Below, piece after piece: positions 25,900 through 34,826 of a stretch of 64,000 nucleotides of DNA. The stretch lies in the NCBI RefSeq assembly GCF_003726095.1, contig NZ_CP026031.1:3782001-3846000 (forward strand), given 5' to 3'. The notes beneath the pieces are model-generated. The model worked only from the letters and a program-made list of their open reading frames with translations. It made no database searches and had not been told where the DNA came from. The position numbers were made by a program, and so were the translations under genes. The stretch comes from Niallia circulans (GTDB taxonomy: Bacteria > Bacillota > Bacilli > Bacillales > Cytobacillaceae). The stretch's first letter is position 1, and each line of letters opens with the position of its first letter.

Positions 25900-26298
25900 A
25901 TGATTTTTGAAATGACTACTCAGGTTAGAGTTGCCAATATTGAAGAAGGGCAAAAGTGGTATGAAACACTGCTTAATAAGAAGCCTGATTTCACTCCACA
26001 CGAGGGATTTGCTGAGTGGGAACTCATTCCTGGTTGTTGGTTGCAGGTCGCAGAAGGAACTCTTACCGAGGGTAACGGACCTTTACGTTTAGGAGTTACT
26101 AACATTGAAGCTGAAAGAGACAGACTGATAGATGAATTAAAGATTGATAGTTTTGAAATACATTCAAGACCTGAAGTACCAGTGAAATGGGGAACTTTCA
26201 CAGACCCTTGGGGTAATCGACTGGGATTTTTCGAATACTTAGATAAGGGCGAAGAGCAAGAACGTATTAAAACTATCATTGGAACAATAGAAATTTAA
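25900..26298 (+). CDS. VOC-family (glyoxalase/bleomycin-resistance fold) protein
   Basis: 132 residues. One VOC unit is visible: TTQVRVANIEEGQKWYETLL at the start and WGTFTDPWGNRLGFFEY near the end, the typical DPxGN-x-x-x-F/E closing motif. Such proteins bind a metal and act on, or sequester, small molecules. The ATG follows AGGAGGGATATAG. It stands alone between the dlt cluster and an EamA transporter, with a weak terminator behind. Substrate unknown. Confidence 0.8.
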   Translation: MIFEMTTQVRVANIEEGQKWYETLLNKKPDFTPHEGFAEWELIPGCWLQVAEGTLTEGNGPLRLGVTNIEAERDRLIDELKIDSFEIHSRPEVPVKWGTFTDPWGNRLGFFEYLDKGEEQERIKTIIGTIEI

Positions 26299-26312
26299 AA
26301 AAGTCTAGTTAG

Positions 26313-26340
26313 AAAGGGAACTTCCCTCGGAGTTCTCTTT
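26313..26340 (+). terminator. Probable terminator after the VOC gene
   Basis: AAAGGGAACT pairs with AGTTCTCTTT (one G-U) around an eight-base loop 15 bases after the stop codon; the T-run is short. Confidence 0.55.
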
Positions 26341-26533
26341 CATCTATGAGAAAAACAACAAAGTTTACGAAAACAGCGTTTCTTTTTAAAAAGGAGGTTG
26401 TGAGTATCATCCACCTCCCGGGCATCAAATTATCAGATTAACTACTTCGTCGTAAAATAGAAAAAACGCACATTTTTCTTTTTACTGATTCTTTATATTT
26501 TCATTTATCTTAATCAATATTTTTTATTCTATC

Positions 26534-27415
26534 TCAGGGTGATGTCTTTTTTGATATCGGAGTATTTTTCCCAACGATTACCGAAACGACTACAATTATT
26601 GCTGTTACGATCGTTACAAGCGTTATCGACTCATCTAAAAAGATTGTTGCAAAGATAATCATAATAAAAGGTTGTATATATTGAAGCTGGCTAACCCTTG
26701 CAACACCTCCTAATGCCATGCCGCCATACCAAACAATGTATGCTAAAAACTGGCTTACAATAGCTAAATAGATTAAGCTAACCCAAGCTTGAAATGGGGC
26801 AGTTAACATTTCAACAGAAAAATCCATTACAACTGGAATGACGAAAAATGGCGCTCCAATAACGATGGCCCATGCTATTACTTGCCAACTTCCTATTTCT
26901 TTGGAAAGCTTGCCCCCTTCGGCATAACTAAAACCTAAAATAATGACTGCTGTCAAAAGTGCCAAATCTGCAAACTGAAGTTTGCCAAAACCTAAATTAA
27001 CTGCATAAAAAATTACGGCACCGGCACCGATTAGACTGGCAATCCAAAATCTCACTGAAGGTTTTTCTCCAGCTCTTAACATCGCAATCCCTGCTGTAGC
27101 TAATGGCAATAAAGCCACTTCAACCGCTCCATGCGAAACTGGTAGTGCTTGCATTGCCCATGAAGTTAGTAATGGAAATCCTAAGACAGCGCCCATGGCG
27201 ACAATTAGGATACTTTTAAATTGCTGCCGATTAGGAACTCTCTCCTTTCCAACAACAAGCACGATACTAGCTATAATTGCTGCAAGAACCGTTCTTCCTA
27301 ATCCAACCACGGTAGTACCAAAATATTCAACAGAAATACTGGTAGCTGGCAAGGTTAAACTAAAACAAATTACTCCCACCAAGCCTAATAATAACCCCAA
27401 TTTTTCCTTTTCCAT
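26534..27415 (-). CDS. EamA/DMT-superfamily transporter
   Basis: 293 residues with ten hydrophobic segments in two EamA repeats (about 5-135 and 150-285); the second repeat contains AYIVWYGGMALGGVARVSQL then LQYIQPFIMIIFATIFLDE, typical of the family. DMT proteins of this type usually export amino acids or metabolites. It is divergent from the MocR regulator at 27570, with 154 bases between starts, so that PLP-binding regulator likely controls it. The ATG follows TAGGAGGAAAACGA. Confidence 0.85.
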   Translation of the reverse strand: MEKEKLGLLLGLVGVICFSLTLPATSISVEYFGTTVVGLGRTVLAAIIASIVLVVGKERVPNRQQFKSILIVAMGAVLGFPLLTSWAMQALPVSHGAVEVALLPLATAGIAMLRAGEKPSVRFWIASLIGAGAVIFYAVNLGFGKLQFADLALLTAVIILGFSYAEGGKLSKEIGSWQVIAWAIVIGAPFFVIPVVMDFSVEMLTAPFQAWVSLIYLAIVSQFLAYIVWYGGMALGGVARVSQLQYIQPFIMIIFATIFLDESITLVTIVTAIIVVVSVIVGKNTPISKKTSP

Positions 27416-27447
27416 TCGTTTTCCTCCTACTATTTTTTTCTGTCTTA

Positions 27448-27518
27448 AGAAACCTAAATATACAGTGACAGTTTTGCTATAATTTAGATAATACCTGATA
27501 CAGAAACCAAATATACAT
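27448..27518. promoter_or_regulatory. Direct repeats in the EamA-MocR intergenic region
   Basis: AGAAACCTAAATATACA (27448-27464) and AGAAACCAAATATACAT (27502-27518) are near-identical direct repeats 54 bases apart. MocR-family proteins bind spaced direct repeats, so this is a candidate operator. Confidence 0.4.
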
Positions 27519-27569
27519 ATCTATTTTCTAAATCTGTCATGGTACAGTTTGAGGAGGTTGGCCATTATT

Positions 27570-28934
27570 TTGAGCACAAAATACAAAAAAATTGTAGAGG
27601 AAATTAAGAATCAACTTACAAATGGGACACTTGTCGCTGGTAGTAAATTACCTTCTGTTCGCCAGTTGTCTGAAACGTTTTCCTGTAGTAAAAATACTGT
27701 GATTAAAGCTTACAGTGAGCTAGAAAAAGAACACTTAGTTTATGCAATACCTCAAAGCGGCTATTATATCGTAAATGAATTTGCCCTCTCTGCCGAGGAT
27801 TCTACCATTGTTGATTTTTTATCAGCTGGACCAGACAACCATTTAATTCCTTATCTAGAATTTCAGCATTGCTTAAATCAAGCTATCGAAATATACAAAA
27901 AGGATATATTCACCTATTCAGATCATCAAGGCTTTTACTCCTTACGTACAGAAATAGTTAAAAATCTTCAAGATTCACAAGTATTCACCGATCCTGATCG
28001 TGTTGTAATTGTTTCAGGCTCGCAACAAGCTATCCATCTGCTTACAGCACTCCCTTTTCCAAACGGCAAAAAAAATATTCTTATTGAGCAGCCAACCTAT
28101 TTTGGCATGATTGAATCACTGCAAATACATCAAGTTTCCACCTTTGGGATAGAACTCTCCATGAACGGTATCGATTTAGACCGCCTTGAATATATTTTTA
28201 AAAATAATAACATTAAGTTTTTCTATATCATTCCAAGATTTCATAACCCCCTTGGACATTCTTATACGAATAATGAGAAGAAAAAAATAGTGGAGCTGGC
28301 AAATAAGTATGACGTTTATATTGTGGAAGACGACTTTTTGGGTGAATTAGACCGCAACAAAAAATCTGATCCATTATTCTCTTATGACACTTCTGGAAGA
28401 GTCATTTATATTAAAAGTTTCTCAAAGGTATTTCTTCCAGGGCTGCGTATTGCTGGAGTGGTATTGCCAAAAATAATGATAAATAACTTCTTACGCTATA
28501 AATTTAGTTCGGACTTTAATAGTTCCGTCCTTTCACAAGGTGCGTTAGAAATCTATTTAAAAAGCGGGATGTATAAAAGTCATATTAAAAAAATAAAAGA
28601 AGTTTATTTTCATAGAATGCAATTACTAAAAAGTGCTTGTGAAGAATTACTTCCTGAGGGGACACATTACACGCAACCGGACAGCGGTTTTTATCTCTCT
28701 ATTTATTTACCTGAAAATGTATCAGCCAAAAGACTAGCTTTTTTATTATCTGAAAAACTGATATTAATTGATGATGCGGATAGAATGTTCTTGACCAACT
28801 ACAAGAAGGATAATCTCATCCGTTTATGTATATCACAAGTACAAGATCATCAAATAAAATGGGGAGTAAAAATGATAGCTGAAACCATCACCCTATTGAG
28901 TAATAAAAGGAACTATTATTACTCTCTTCTATAA
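27570..28934 (+). CDS. MocR-family PLP-dependent transcriptional regulator
   Basis: 454 residues from a TTG at 27570 that follows GAGGAGG by about 12 bases; a TTG 21 bases earlier overlaps that site. The N-terminus is a GntR winged helix (GTLVAGSKLPSVRQLSETF, SKNTVIKAYSELEKEHLVY). The rest is an aminotransferase-like domain with PRFHNPLG, IVEDDFLGELD and the PLP-lysine segment KSFSKVFLPGLRIAGV. It probably senses PLP with an amino compound and regulates the divergent EamA transporter. A terminator follows at 28946-28979. Confidence 0.88.
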   Translation: MSTKYKKIVEEIKNQLTNGTLVAGSKLPSVRQLSETFSCSKNTVIKAYSELEKEHLVYAIPQSGYYIVNEFALSAEDSTIVDFLSAGPDNHLIPYLEFQHCLNQAIEIYKKDIFTYSDHQGFYSLRTEIVKNLQDSQVFTDPDRVVIVSGSQQAIHLLTALPFPNGKKNILIEQPTYFGMIESLQIHQVSTFGIELSMNGIDLDRLEYIFKNNNIKFFYIIPRFHNPLGHSYTNNEKKKIVELANKYDVYIVEDDFLGELDRNKKSDPLFSYDTSGRVIYIKSFSKVFLPGLRIAGVVLPKIMINNFLRYKFSSDFNSSVLSQGALEIYLKSGMYKSHIKKIKEVYFHRMQLLKSACEELLPEGTHYTQPDSGFYLSIYLPENVSAKRLAFLLSEKLILIDDADRMFLTNYKKDNLIRLCISQVQDHQIKWGVKMIAETITLLSNKRNYYYSLL

Positions 28935-28945
28935 TAAAACTAAAA

Positions 28946-28979
28946 AATCCATACCAATCTTTAATGATTGGTGTGGATT
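28946..28979. terminator. Bidirectional terminator between MocR gene and ogt
   Basis: AATCCATACCAATC pairs with GATTGGTGTGGATT (one G-U) between the convergent genes, flanked by an A-run and AT-rich sequence. Confidence 0.75.
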
Positions 28980-28995
28980 ATCATTAACATTTCAA

Positions 28996-29478
28996 TTACT
29001 TGTGATACGTTTTCTCATGTTGAAGCAGCCATTCTTTCCTCCATAAACCTCCTGCATAGCCAGTTAATGTCCCATTTGATCCGATTACTCTGTGACAAGG
29101 AATGACAATGCTTAACTTGTTTTTTCCATTTGCGCTTCCTACAGCTCTAATCGCTCTTGCATTCCCAATGGACATGGCTATATCCTTATAGGACCCCGTT
29201 TCAGCATACGGTATTTTTATTAAAGCGTTCCATACCGCGCTTTGAAAATCTGTTCCTTCCAATTGGTATGGGATGGAAAATTCATGGCGCTTGCCTTTAA
29301 AATATTCGTCGAGCTGGTTATAGCATTCTATTAAAACGAGAGGAGTTTCTGGTTGTAATAAATTCACACTCTTATCATTCTCTTCAGAAAATAAAATAGA
29401 AATAATTGTTTCATGGGTACCAATTATTTCTATCATTCCAATCGGCGATTCATAATCTAATTTATATATTTTTGTCAT
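28996..29478 (-). CDS. ogt: Methylated-DNA--protein-cysteine methyltransferase
   Basis: 160 residues from the ATG at 29478, chosen because TTTGGAGGTCATTAT precedes it. The active site PCHRVIGSNG (cysteine acceptor) and the helix-turn-helix RAIRAVGSANGKN of the AGT/Ogt family are present, with the C-terminal GGLWRKEWLLQHE. It removes O6-methyl groups from guanine in a suicide reaction. It overlaps the end of alkA by 17 bases and is the last gene of the alkylation-repair operon, in the position of adaB in Bacillus subtilis. Confidence 0.92.
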   Translation of the reverse strand: MTKIYKLDYESPIGMIEIIGTHETIISILFSEENDKSVNLLQPETPLVLIECYNQLDEYFKGKRHEFSIPYQLEGTDFQSAVWNALIKIPYAETGSYKDIAMSIGNARAIRAVGSANGKNKLSIVIPCHRVIGSNGTLTGYAGGLWRKEWLLQHEKTYHK

Positions 29479-30379
29479 ATAATGACCTCCAAAGATAAAA
29501 AGTTGCATATGCCTGCCAGCCTTTCCAACCTTCTGCTAATTCTTTCGTTTTTTCTATAGTCGGTTTACTCTTAAGCTCTAATACATTCTTTAAGGCATTA
29601 TGAAGGCCGACATCTGAAACTGGGAAGGAGGAGGTGTAGTGGAGGCATTTCATCATGACATACTCTGCCGTCCATGCTCCTATCCCTCTTATCAACAGAA
29701 GAGATTTTTTTACTTGATAATTATCTTGCTTCATAAGTAATAATTCTTTTGTTAATTTGCCGCTTTGCATATCTTTAGCAATGCCAATGATGTATTCAGC
29801 CTTCCTTGTAGTAAATTGAAGTTCCCTTAAATCATCGACATGGATAGACGCAATTTTTTCAAATGAGGGGAATAACCACAATGTTTCCTCTTGGAATGTT
29901 AGGCTTTCGCCATACTTTTCAACGAAGCGTTTCTTTAAGGTATAGGCAAATGTTAAATTAATTTGCTGACCCATAATTGCCCACACGGCCGCCTCAAATA
30001 AGTCAGGAATGCACATAATCCTTAAACCATGGTATTTATGGGTAAGCTGCCTTAACACTTTATCTTTATCTGCAACTTGGTAAAAGCTCTCCAAATCCTG
30101 ATCCAAATCAAACCATTCCCAAATATACTCCGCCACTTTTTTGTGTATGTCATTGGATGCTGGATTCAATGGAAATTCGACCTTTATGGCATGATCGATT
30201 GATCCAACTTTACATAAAATCAACGATTCATTCACTTTTATCAATTTGTATAAAAATCCCTCTTCAATCCGATGAAGCACTTCCTGATTGGATCTGCCTA
30301 AAAAAACTAAACACTCTTCAAAATTAAATTCCTTTGGAGGATAAATCTCGATATAAGATTCATAATCAATCCAATTCAT
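29462..30379 (-). CDS. alkA: DNA-3-methyladenine glycosylase AlkA-like
   Basis: 305 residues from the ATG at 30379 (AAGGGATACCAAC upstream). The helix-hairpin-helix-GPD core reads LLLIRGIGAWTAEYVMMKC, with the catalytic aspartate in FPVSDVGLHNAL; the N-terminal AlkA-type domain is also present. It excises alkylated bases. It overlaps adaA by 14 bases and ogt by 17 bases, so all three are translated from one transcript. Confidence 0.9.
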   Translation of the reverse strand: MNWIDYESYIEIYPPKEFNFEECLVFLGRSNQEVLHRIEEGFLYKLIKVNESLILCKVGSIDHAIKVEFPLNPASNDIHKKVAEYIWEWFDLDQDLESFYQVADKDKVLRQLTHKYHGLRIMCIPDLFEAAVWAIMGQQINLTFAYTLKKRFVEKYGESLTFQEETLWLFPSFEKIASIHVDDLRELQFTTRKAEYIIGIAKDMQSGKLTKELLLMKQDNYQVKKSLLLIRGIGAWTAEYVMMKCLHYTSSFPVSDVGLHNALKNVLELKSKPTIEKTKELAEGWKGWQAYATFYLWRSLYDKNI

Positions 30380-30938
30380 GTTGGTATCCCTTGCGATATT
30401 CACTAGGAGAACAGTTTTTTATGCTTCTAAATACTTTGTAAAAATTAGAGGAACTCTGGAAACCCACCTCATAACAAATTTCTAGGTTTGTCATAGCAGT
30501 GCTTTTGAGAAGGTAGGCCGCTTTATCAATGCGTATTTTTTCTAAATAAGCACGTGGGGTTTCAGCAGTTTCCTTTTTAAACAATCGCTCCAAATAAAAG
30601 GGACTCAAACCGACATGGGCTGCTATATCCTTTAATATCAAATTTTGTTTATAATGATTGACCAGGAAGGTAATGATATTTCTGACAAGTTCAATATGAG
30701 GAGAATGCTCAACTTCTGGCTGGCACCTTTTGCAAGGACGATACCCAGCTTTTTCAACTTCATTCCTATCATAGTAAAATTCAACATTTTTCTTTTTAGG
30801 CTTCCGTGATCTGCAGGAAGGACGGCAATATATTTTTGTTGTTTTTACTGCGGTAAAAAAAATCCCATCATATTTACGATCACAATTGATGATTTTCTCC
30901 CACATCTCTTCAAATGAAAGATTGAGATTAGTCGACAT
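30366..30938 (-). CDS. adaA: AdaA-like methylphosphotriester-DNA methyltransferase and AraC-type activator
   Basis: 190 residues from the ATG at 30938. The N-terminal Ada zinc domain has the four cysteines in IYCRPSCRSRKPKK and RPCKRCQPE; one of them accepts the methyl group from phosphotriesters and turns the protein into an activator. The AraC helix-turn-helix follows (LKDIAAHVGLSPFYLERLFK and ICYEVGFQSSSNFYKVF). Architecture matches AdaA of Bacillus subtilis. It should activate its own operon with alkA and ogt. GTG at 30947 is an alternative start but sits too close to the ribosome binding site. Confidence 0.9.
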   Translation of the reverse strand: MSTNLNLSFEEMWEKIINCDRKYDGIFFTAVKTTKIYCRPSCRSRKPKKKNVEFYYDRNEVEKAGYRPCKRCQPEVEHSPHIELVRNIITFLVNHYKQNLILKDIAAHVGLSPFYLERLFKKETAETPRAYLEKIRIDKAAYLLKSTAMTNLEICYEVGFQSSSNFYKVFRSIKNCSPSEYRKGYQHELD

Positions 30939-30954
30939 ATAAACCACTATCCTT

Positions 30955-31737
30955 TCACCCTAGTGCTTCTTTTTCATACAAAGAGGACATATCCTTGAAC
31001 TCTAATAATTCGCCAACCTTTTTTTCTAAATGAACAATTACACTATCAGATAGGGCGTTTCCAAAACTAAATCGTCTTACTCCTAATTCTTTAAGCATAT
31101 TACAATTCGTCAGCCCAGGTAAAGATAATAGATTTAGTGGAGCGCTAACATTCTTTGTAATTTCTTTAATCTCTTTATCCTCTCTTAACCCAGGAACAAA
31201 AATTCCACTGGCACCACTCTCCACATATGCATGAGCTCGTTCCATTGTTTCCAGCAAGGGGTTTTTCCTTTTTAGGTAAGTATCCGTTCTGGCGTTGATA
31301 TAAAAGTCTTTATAACCATTTCTATCTAAGGCTGCCCTCATTTTTTCCATTAGTTTACAATGCTGCGTTATTTCTCTCAATTCATTTGATTTTTTCAGTG
31401 AATCCTCTATATTGATACCAGCAACTCCAATCTCAGCTGTCCTTAATACATTATTAATAATTTTATCTAGATCCTCACTGTATCCAGCTTCAATATCAGC
31501 GGAAACAGGGATTTTTACATTCTCTGTAATCGTTTTGATTATAGCTAAGTGTCGATCAAAATCAATTAATTCTCCATCTGAATATCCTAATGAGTTAGCA
31601 ATTCCCCAACTAGTTGTACCAATTGCTTTAAATCCGGCCTTTTCTAGCGTTAAAGCTGAAAGAAGATCCCAGGCGTTTCCAAGAAATAATAAATCCTCTG
31701 AAAAATGTAGTTCCTTGAATTCCTTCATCTTATTCAT
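30955..31737 (-). CDS. Isocitrate lyase/PEP mutase superfamily protein
   Basis: 260 residues, TIM-barrel enzyme of the isocitrate lyase/phosphoenolpyruvate mutase superfamily: LFLGNAWDLLSALTLEKAGF, the metal-binding SADIEAGYSED, GINIEDS and FYINARTDTYL. Members cleave or rearrange 2- and 3-carbon acids; the substrate of this subgroup is not known. It lies seven bases before the adaA start region and is co-directional, so it seems to be the first gene of the alkylation-response operon. ATG with TTTGGAGGAAAATTAAA upstream. Confidence 0.82.
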   Translation of the reverse strand: MNKMKEFKELHFSEDLLFLGNAWDLLSALTLEKAGFKAIGTTSWGIANSLGYSDGELIDFDRHLAIIKTITENVKIPVSADIEAGYSEDLDKIINNVLRTAEIGVAGINIEDSLKKSNELREITQHCKLMEKMRAALDRNGYKDFYINARTDTYLKRKNPLLETMERAHAYVESGASGIFVPGLREDKEIKEITKNVSAPLNLLSLPGLTNCNMLKELGVRRFSFGNALSDSVIVHLEKKVGELLEFKDMSSLYEKEALG

Positions 31738-31939
31738 TTTAATTTTCCTCCAAATCTTTTATTGGACCTATTTTAACAAGTAATCTGCCACCATTTCGTC
31801 CTCATTCTTGCTTTTATGGTCTGTCTTTAGAAAAAGAATATTATGCTCTTCTTAGCTCTATTAAAATGAATCATCAGTGGCTGTCTTCTTTAGATTTACA
31901 AGCGTATTTTACGAAATTTATCCAATTTACAAATACAAT

Positions 31940-31983
31940 AACAAAGAAGTCCTGTCTATACTTTTAGACAGGACTTCTTTGTT
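31940..31983. terminator. Strong terminator after the second amino-acid ABC operon
   Basis: A perfect 19-bp stem (31940-31958 and 31965-31983, core AAGAAGTCCTGTC) with a six-base loop, overlapping the stop codon of the ATPase gene. It lies downstream of that operon on the minus strand. Confidence 0.85.
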
Positions 31984-32725
31984 ATTTAAGCATCGTAGCT
32001 TTTAAAAATTCTTGCGTTCTTTCTTCTTTTGGATTGTTAAAAAATTGCTCAGCTGTTCCGTGTTCAATAATCTTTCCATCATGCATATACACAATACTAT
32101 CTGCTACTTCTTTAGCAAATCCCATTTCGTGGGTTACAACTACCATGGTCATTCCTTCTTCTGCCAAGTCTTTCATCGTTGTTAATACCTCTCCCACTAG
32201 CTCTGGATCCAGCGCTGATGTCGGCTCATCAAAGAGCATAATGTCTGGTTCCATTGCAAGTGCTCTGGCTATGGCTACCCGCTGCTTTTGCCCACCTGAT
32301 AGTTTACTAGGATAAACATCTGCCTTATCCTCTAAATCTACTTTTTGCAGTAACTGTTTTGCTTTGGAGATAGCTTTATCTTTGTCTACACCCTTTACCA
32401 TGATAGGTGCTTCAATAATATTCTCCAATACGGTTTTGTGTGGGAATAAGTTGAAATTTTGAAAGACCATTCCTACCTTTTCCCTAATTTTGTTCAAGTT
32501 GTCTGTGCTTGGATTGACCTCATTCCCCTCAATGATAATGCTGCCATTATCCTTTTTTTCTAAAAAATTCAAACAGCGAAGGAGGGTACTTTTCCCTGAA
32601 CCACTTGATCCTATTAAACAAACGACATCACTTTCATAAACAGTTAAATCGATATTTTTCAATACATGTAAGTCTCCAAATGATTTATTCAATTGGTTTA
32701 TTCTGATCATTTCTTTCTTGTCCAA
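31982..32725 (-). CDS. Polar amino-acid ABC importer ATP-binding protein
   Basis: 247 residues: Walker [14 protein letters not shown]-loop [14 protein letters not shown], signature [16 protein letters not shown], Walker [16 protein letters not shown]-loop VVTHEMGF. It resembles the ATPase at 10200 but belongs to a separate three-gene unit. The start is TTG with AGGAG nine bases upstream. Substrate unclear; see the binding protein. Confidence 0.9.
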   Translation of the reverse strand: MDKKEMIRINQLNKSFGDLHVLKNIDLTVYESDVVCLIGSSGSGKSTLLRCLNFLEKKDNGSIIIEGNEVNPSTDNLNKIREKVGMVFQNFNLFPHKTVLENIIEAPIMVKGVDKDKAISKAKQLLQKVDLEDKADVYPSKLSGGQKQRVAIARALAMEPDIMLFDEPTSALDPELVGEVLTTMKDLAEEGMTMVVVTHEMGFAKEVADSIVYMHDGKIIEHGTAEQFFNNPKEERTQEFLKATMLK

Positions 32726-32736
32726 TTTCTTCGCTC

Positions 32737-33402
32737 CTATCTGTCGCTTACTGCTAATTTTAATTCAATTCGGTTTACTACAAATGTCAACAGCGCTACC
32801 AGTACTAAATAGTAGACAGCTACAATGAGTAAATAGGTCATTTCGTCAAAATTATTGGATCCTAGTGTTGTTGCTACATTGAACAACTCATTCATGGAGA
32901 TAAATGCAGCTAGCGAAGAATCTTTTAAACTAATGATAAATTGATTACCTAATGGTGGCAGCGCGCGTCTAAATGCCTGTGGAAGAATAATTCTCCTTAA
33001 TGTCAGCGCCTTTGTCATTCCCAAAGAACGTCCTGCTTCTAACTGACCTTTATCAACTGCCTGAATTGCACCACGAAGAATCTCGGAAATATAAGCTCCA
33101 TTATGGAATGCTAAAGCAAGGGAAGCAGCCCAAAAATCAGGAAGAAGGAAAATTCCACTTATTCCGAAATAGAGAATAAATATTTGAACAATCAGCGGTG
33201 TCCCGCGAACCAAATAGACATATGCATCGGAAATAAGCTCCAGCACTTTGATTTTAGAAATTTTTAATAAGGCAAAGATCAGCCCAATGACGATTCCGAG
33301 TACGATCGAAACAGCTGTCAGCTCTAATGTCAAAAGCATAGCTTTTAGGAATACACCTTTTGTTTCCGCTAGTATGTTAAAAAAATGTGAAAAACTTGGC
33401 AA
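32737..33402 (-). CDS. Polar amino-acid ABC importer permease
   Basis: 221 residues, HisMQ-type permease with about five spans and the EAA loop [20 protein letters not shown] followed by [17 protein letters not shown]. It begins with TTG after AAAGGAAGTAATACT. It pairs with the ATPase 11 bases downstream and the lipoprotein upstream. Confidence 0.9.
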   Translation of the reverse strand: MPSFSHFFNILAETKGVFLKAMLLTLELTAVSIVLGIVIGLIFALLKISKIKVLELISDAYVYLVRGTPLIVQIFILYFGISGIFLLPDFWAASLALAFHNGAYISEILRGAIQAVDKGQLEAGRSLGMTKALTLRRIILPQAFRRALPPLGNQFIISLKDSSLAAFISMNELFNVATTLGSNNFDEMTYLLIVAVYYLVLVALLTFVVNRIELKLAVSDR

Positions 33403-33433
33403 AGTATTACTTCCTTTCTATTCTGGTATAAAT

Positions 33434-34216
33434 TTATTCTGGTTTAGTCGTAATGTCCTCTCCAAAATATTTCATGCTAATGCGAGTAAGTGTCCCATCC
33501 TCTCGGAGTTTTTCCAAGGCTTGGTTTACTCGCTTCAATAGTTTTGGATTATCTTGGGGAAGAACTATCGCTTGTTCACTGCGATCAATTAACTGCTGTG
33601 CTTTAATCTTAAACCCTTCCTGTGCAGCACTTTTCCCTGTTACAAAATCGGTGATTACTGCATCATGTCGACCGCTGCTTAACGCTTGTAAAGCCGTAAT
33701 ATCACTGTCATATGTTTTTATTTTGTCCGTATACTTGGAGGCAGTATCGGCATATGTAGAACCTTTTGCAACAGCTACTTCCTTTCCCTTTAAATCGTCG
33801 ACCGTCTTAATTGAACTATCTGGTCTGGTGAAAATTTGCGGACCCGAGTAGTAGTAAGGAGTACTGAAGGCAACATGTTTGCTCCGCTGCGGATTAATCG
33901 TGTGACTGGCAACGGCTGCATCTGCACGTCCTGTTTTCACCCCTTCTACAATCCCTTTGAATTTAATTCGCTTCTGAACTGGTTCAAGTCCCATTTCTTT
34001 TGCAAGTGCTTCGCCAACTTCAACATCAAATCCTGACATGGTGAGATCGTTATTTATATAACTAAATGGCTTAAACTCACCAGAAGCAGCAAAAACAAAT
34101 TGATTTTTATTAATCAGTTCAGATCCATCTGCAAGCTTCTCCTTTTCGGCACAAGCAGATAAAAGGCAGAGCCCGATTAAACTGAAGAACAGTAGTATCT
34201 TTTTATTCAACAACAT
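33434..34216 (-). CDS. Lipoprotein substrate-binding protein of polar amino-acid ABC importer (YxeM/TcyJ-like)
   Basis: 260 residues from the ATG at 34216 (AAAAAGGATGG upstream); a start at 34243 is possible but lacks a good binding site. The signal peptide ends in the lipobox CLLSAC. The mature protein has family-3 binding features (FVFAASGEFKPFSYINNDL, SGFDVEVGEALAKEMGL, GRADAAVASHTINPQRS) and a C-terminus KLREDGTLTRISMKYFGED like that of YxeM of Bacillus subtilis. A cystine or modified-cysteine substrate is therefore possible but not shown. Confidence 0.85.
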   Translation of the reverse strand: MLLNKKILLFFSLIGLCLLSACAEKEKLADGSELINKNQFVFAASGEFKPFSYINNDLTMSGFDVEVGEALAKEMGLEPVQKRIKFKGIVEGVKTGRADAAVASHTINPQRSKHVAFSTPYYYSGPQIFTRPDSSIKTVDDLKGKEVAVAKGSTYADTASKYTDKIKTYDSDITALQALSSGRHDAVITDFVTGKSAAQEGFKIKAQQLIDRSEQAIVLPQDNPKLLKRVNQALEKLREDGTLTRISMKYFGEDITTKPE

Positions 34217-34383
34217 GTTGGCTATCCATCCTTTTTCTTTCATTTACTTTTTATCATTACCTCTAACTTGATATATTGCTTATGGAAATATATACCCCTT
34301 ATCCTTCTGATAAAACAAAAAAGTCAGGTAGATTAATAGTAGGTAATTCCGTTTTGTGAAAAAAACACTATAAATACATGTAA

Positions 34384-34465
34384 ATTTGCTAGCTTGCAAT
34401 ATAGCAAATAACACCCCTAATCGCTTCTTAACAATAAATATTGTCATCGTGCAATCGGGGTGTTA
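34384..34465. promoter_or_regulatory. Structured intergenic region upstream of the second ABC operon
   Basis: ATTTGCTA (34384-34391) pairs with TAGCAAAT (34402-34409), and TAACACCCC (34409-34417) pairs with GGGGTGTTA (34457-34465) around an inner ACAATA/TATTGT repeat. On the minus strand the structure precedes the binding-protein gene by about 170 bases. No known riboswitch class was recognised; it may also be a terminator-like or protein-binding element. Confidence 0.4.
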
Positions 34466-34826
34466 GTTTGCTTGTTATTTGGTATGTAACTTTTATCTCA
34501 TTCAGGAAATTTCAATAGTTATAATTCTGATGCCTGCTATAAGAAATATATTTTTACACTTAAATAAATGAGTTCAAATAAAAAGACAAAATCCAGAAGA
34601 AAATCCATTTTGTTCAATTCTTATTCAAAATAGATTTTTTGTGTTTGCTGTTAAATAAGGAATTAATGTGATATTTCTGAGAAAGATGTCCATGCCTACT
34701 ACCAATATTCCAATGTTTTTCTATATTATAATTAGCAGAATAACTGGCTCAAAATCTCTGAGTATGGTTTTGTTATGTAGATTTAGGTTATTTACTGTAC
34801 TAACCTAAAAATTTGGTGGGATTAAA
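34466..34826. other. Intergenic region before the membrane protein gene
   Basis: AT-rich, no supported gene. It must contain the promoter of the gene at 34827 and possibly the divergent promoter of the ABC operon; no motif is convincing. Confidence 0.4.

Noticed and set aside
26393..26440. Short frame after AAAAAGGAGG with a GGAGGT/ACCTCC hairpin
   Set aside because: The start codon would be only two bases from the binding site and the peptide is 13 residues; treated as noise.
34244..34470. S-box or T-box leader before the YxeM-like importer
   Set aside because: No S-box core or T-box sequence (AGGGTGG-type) was found; only unclassified stems are present.
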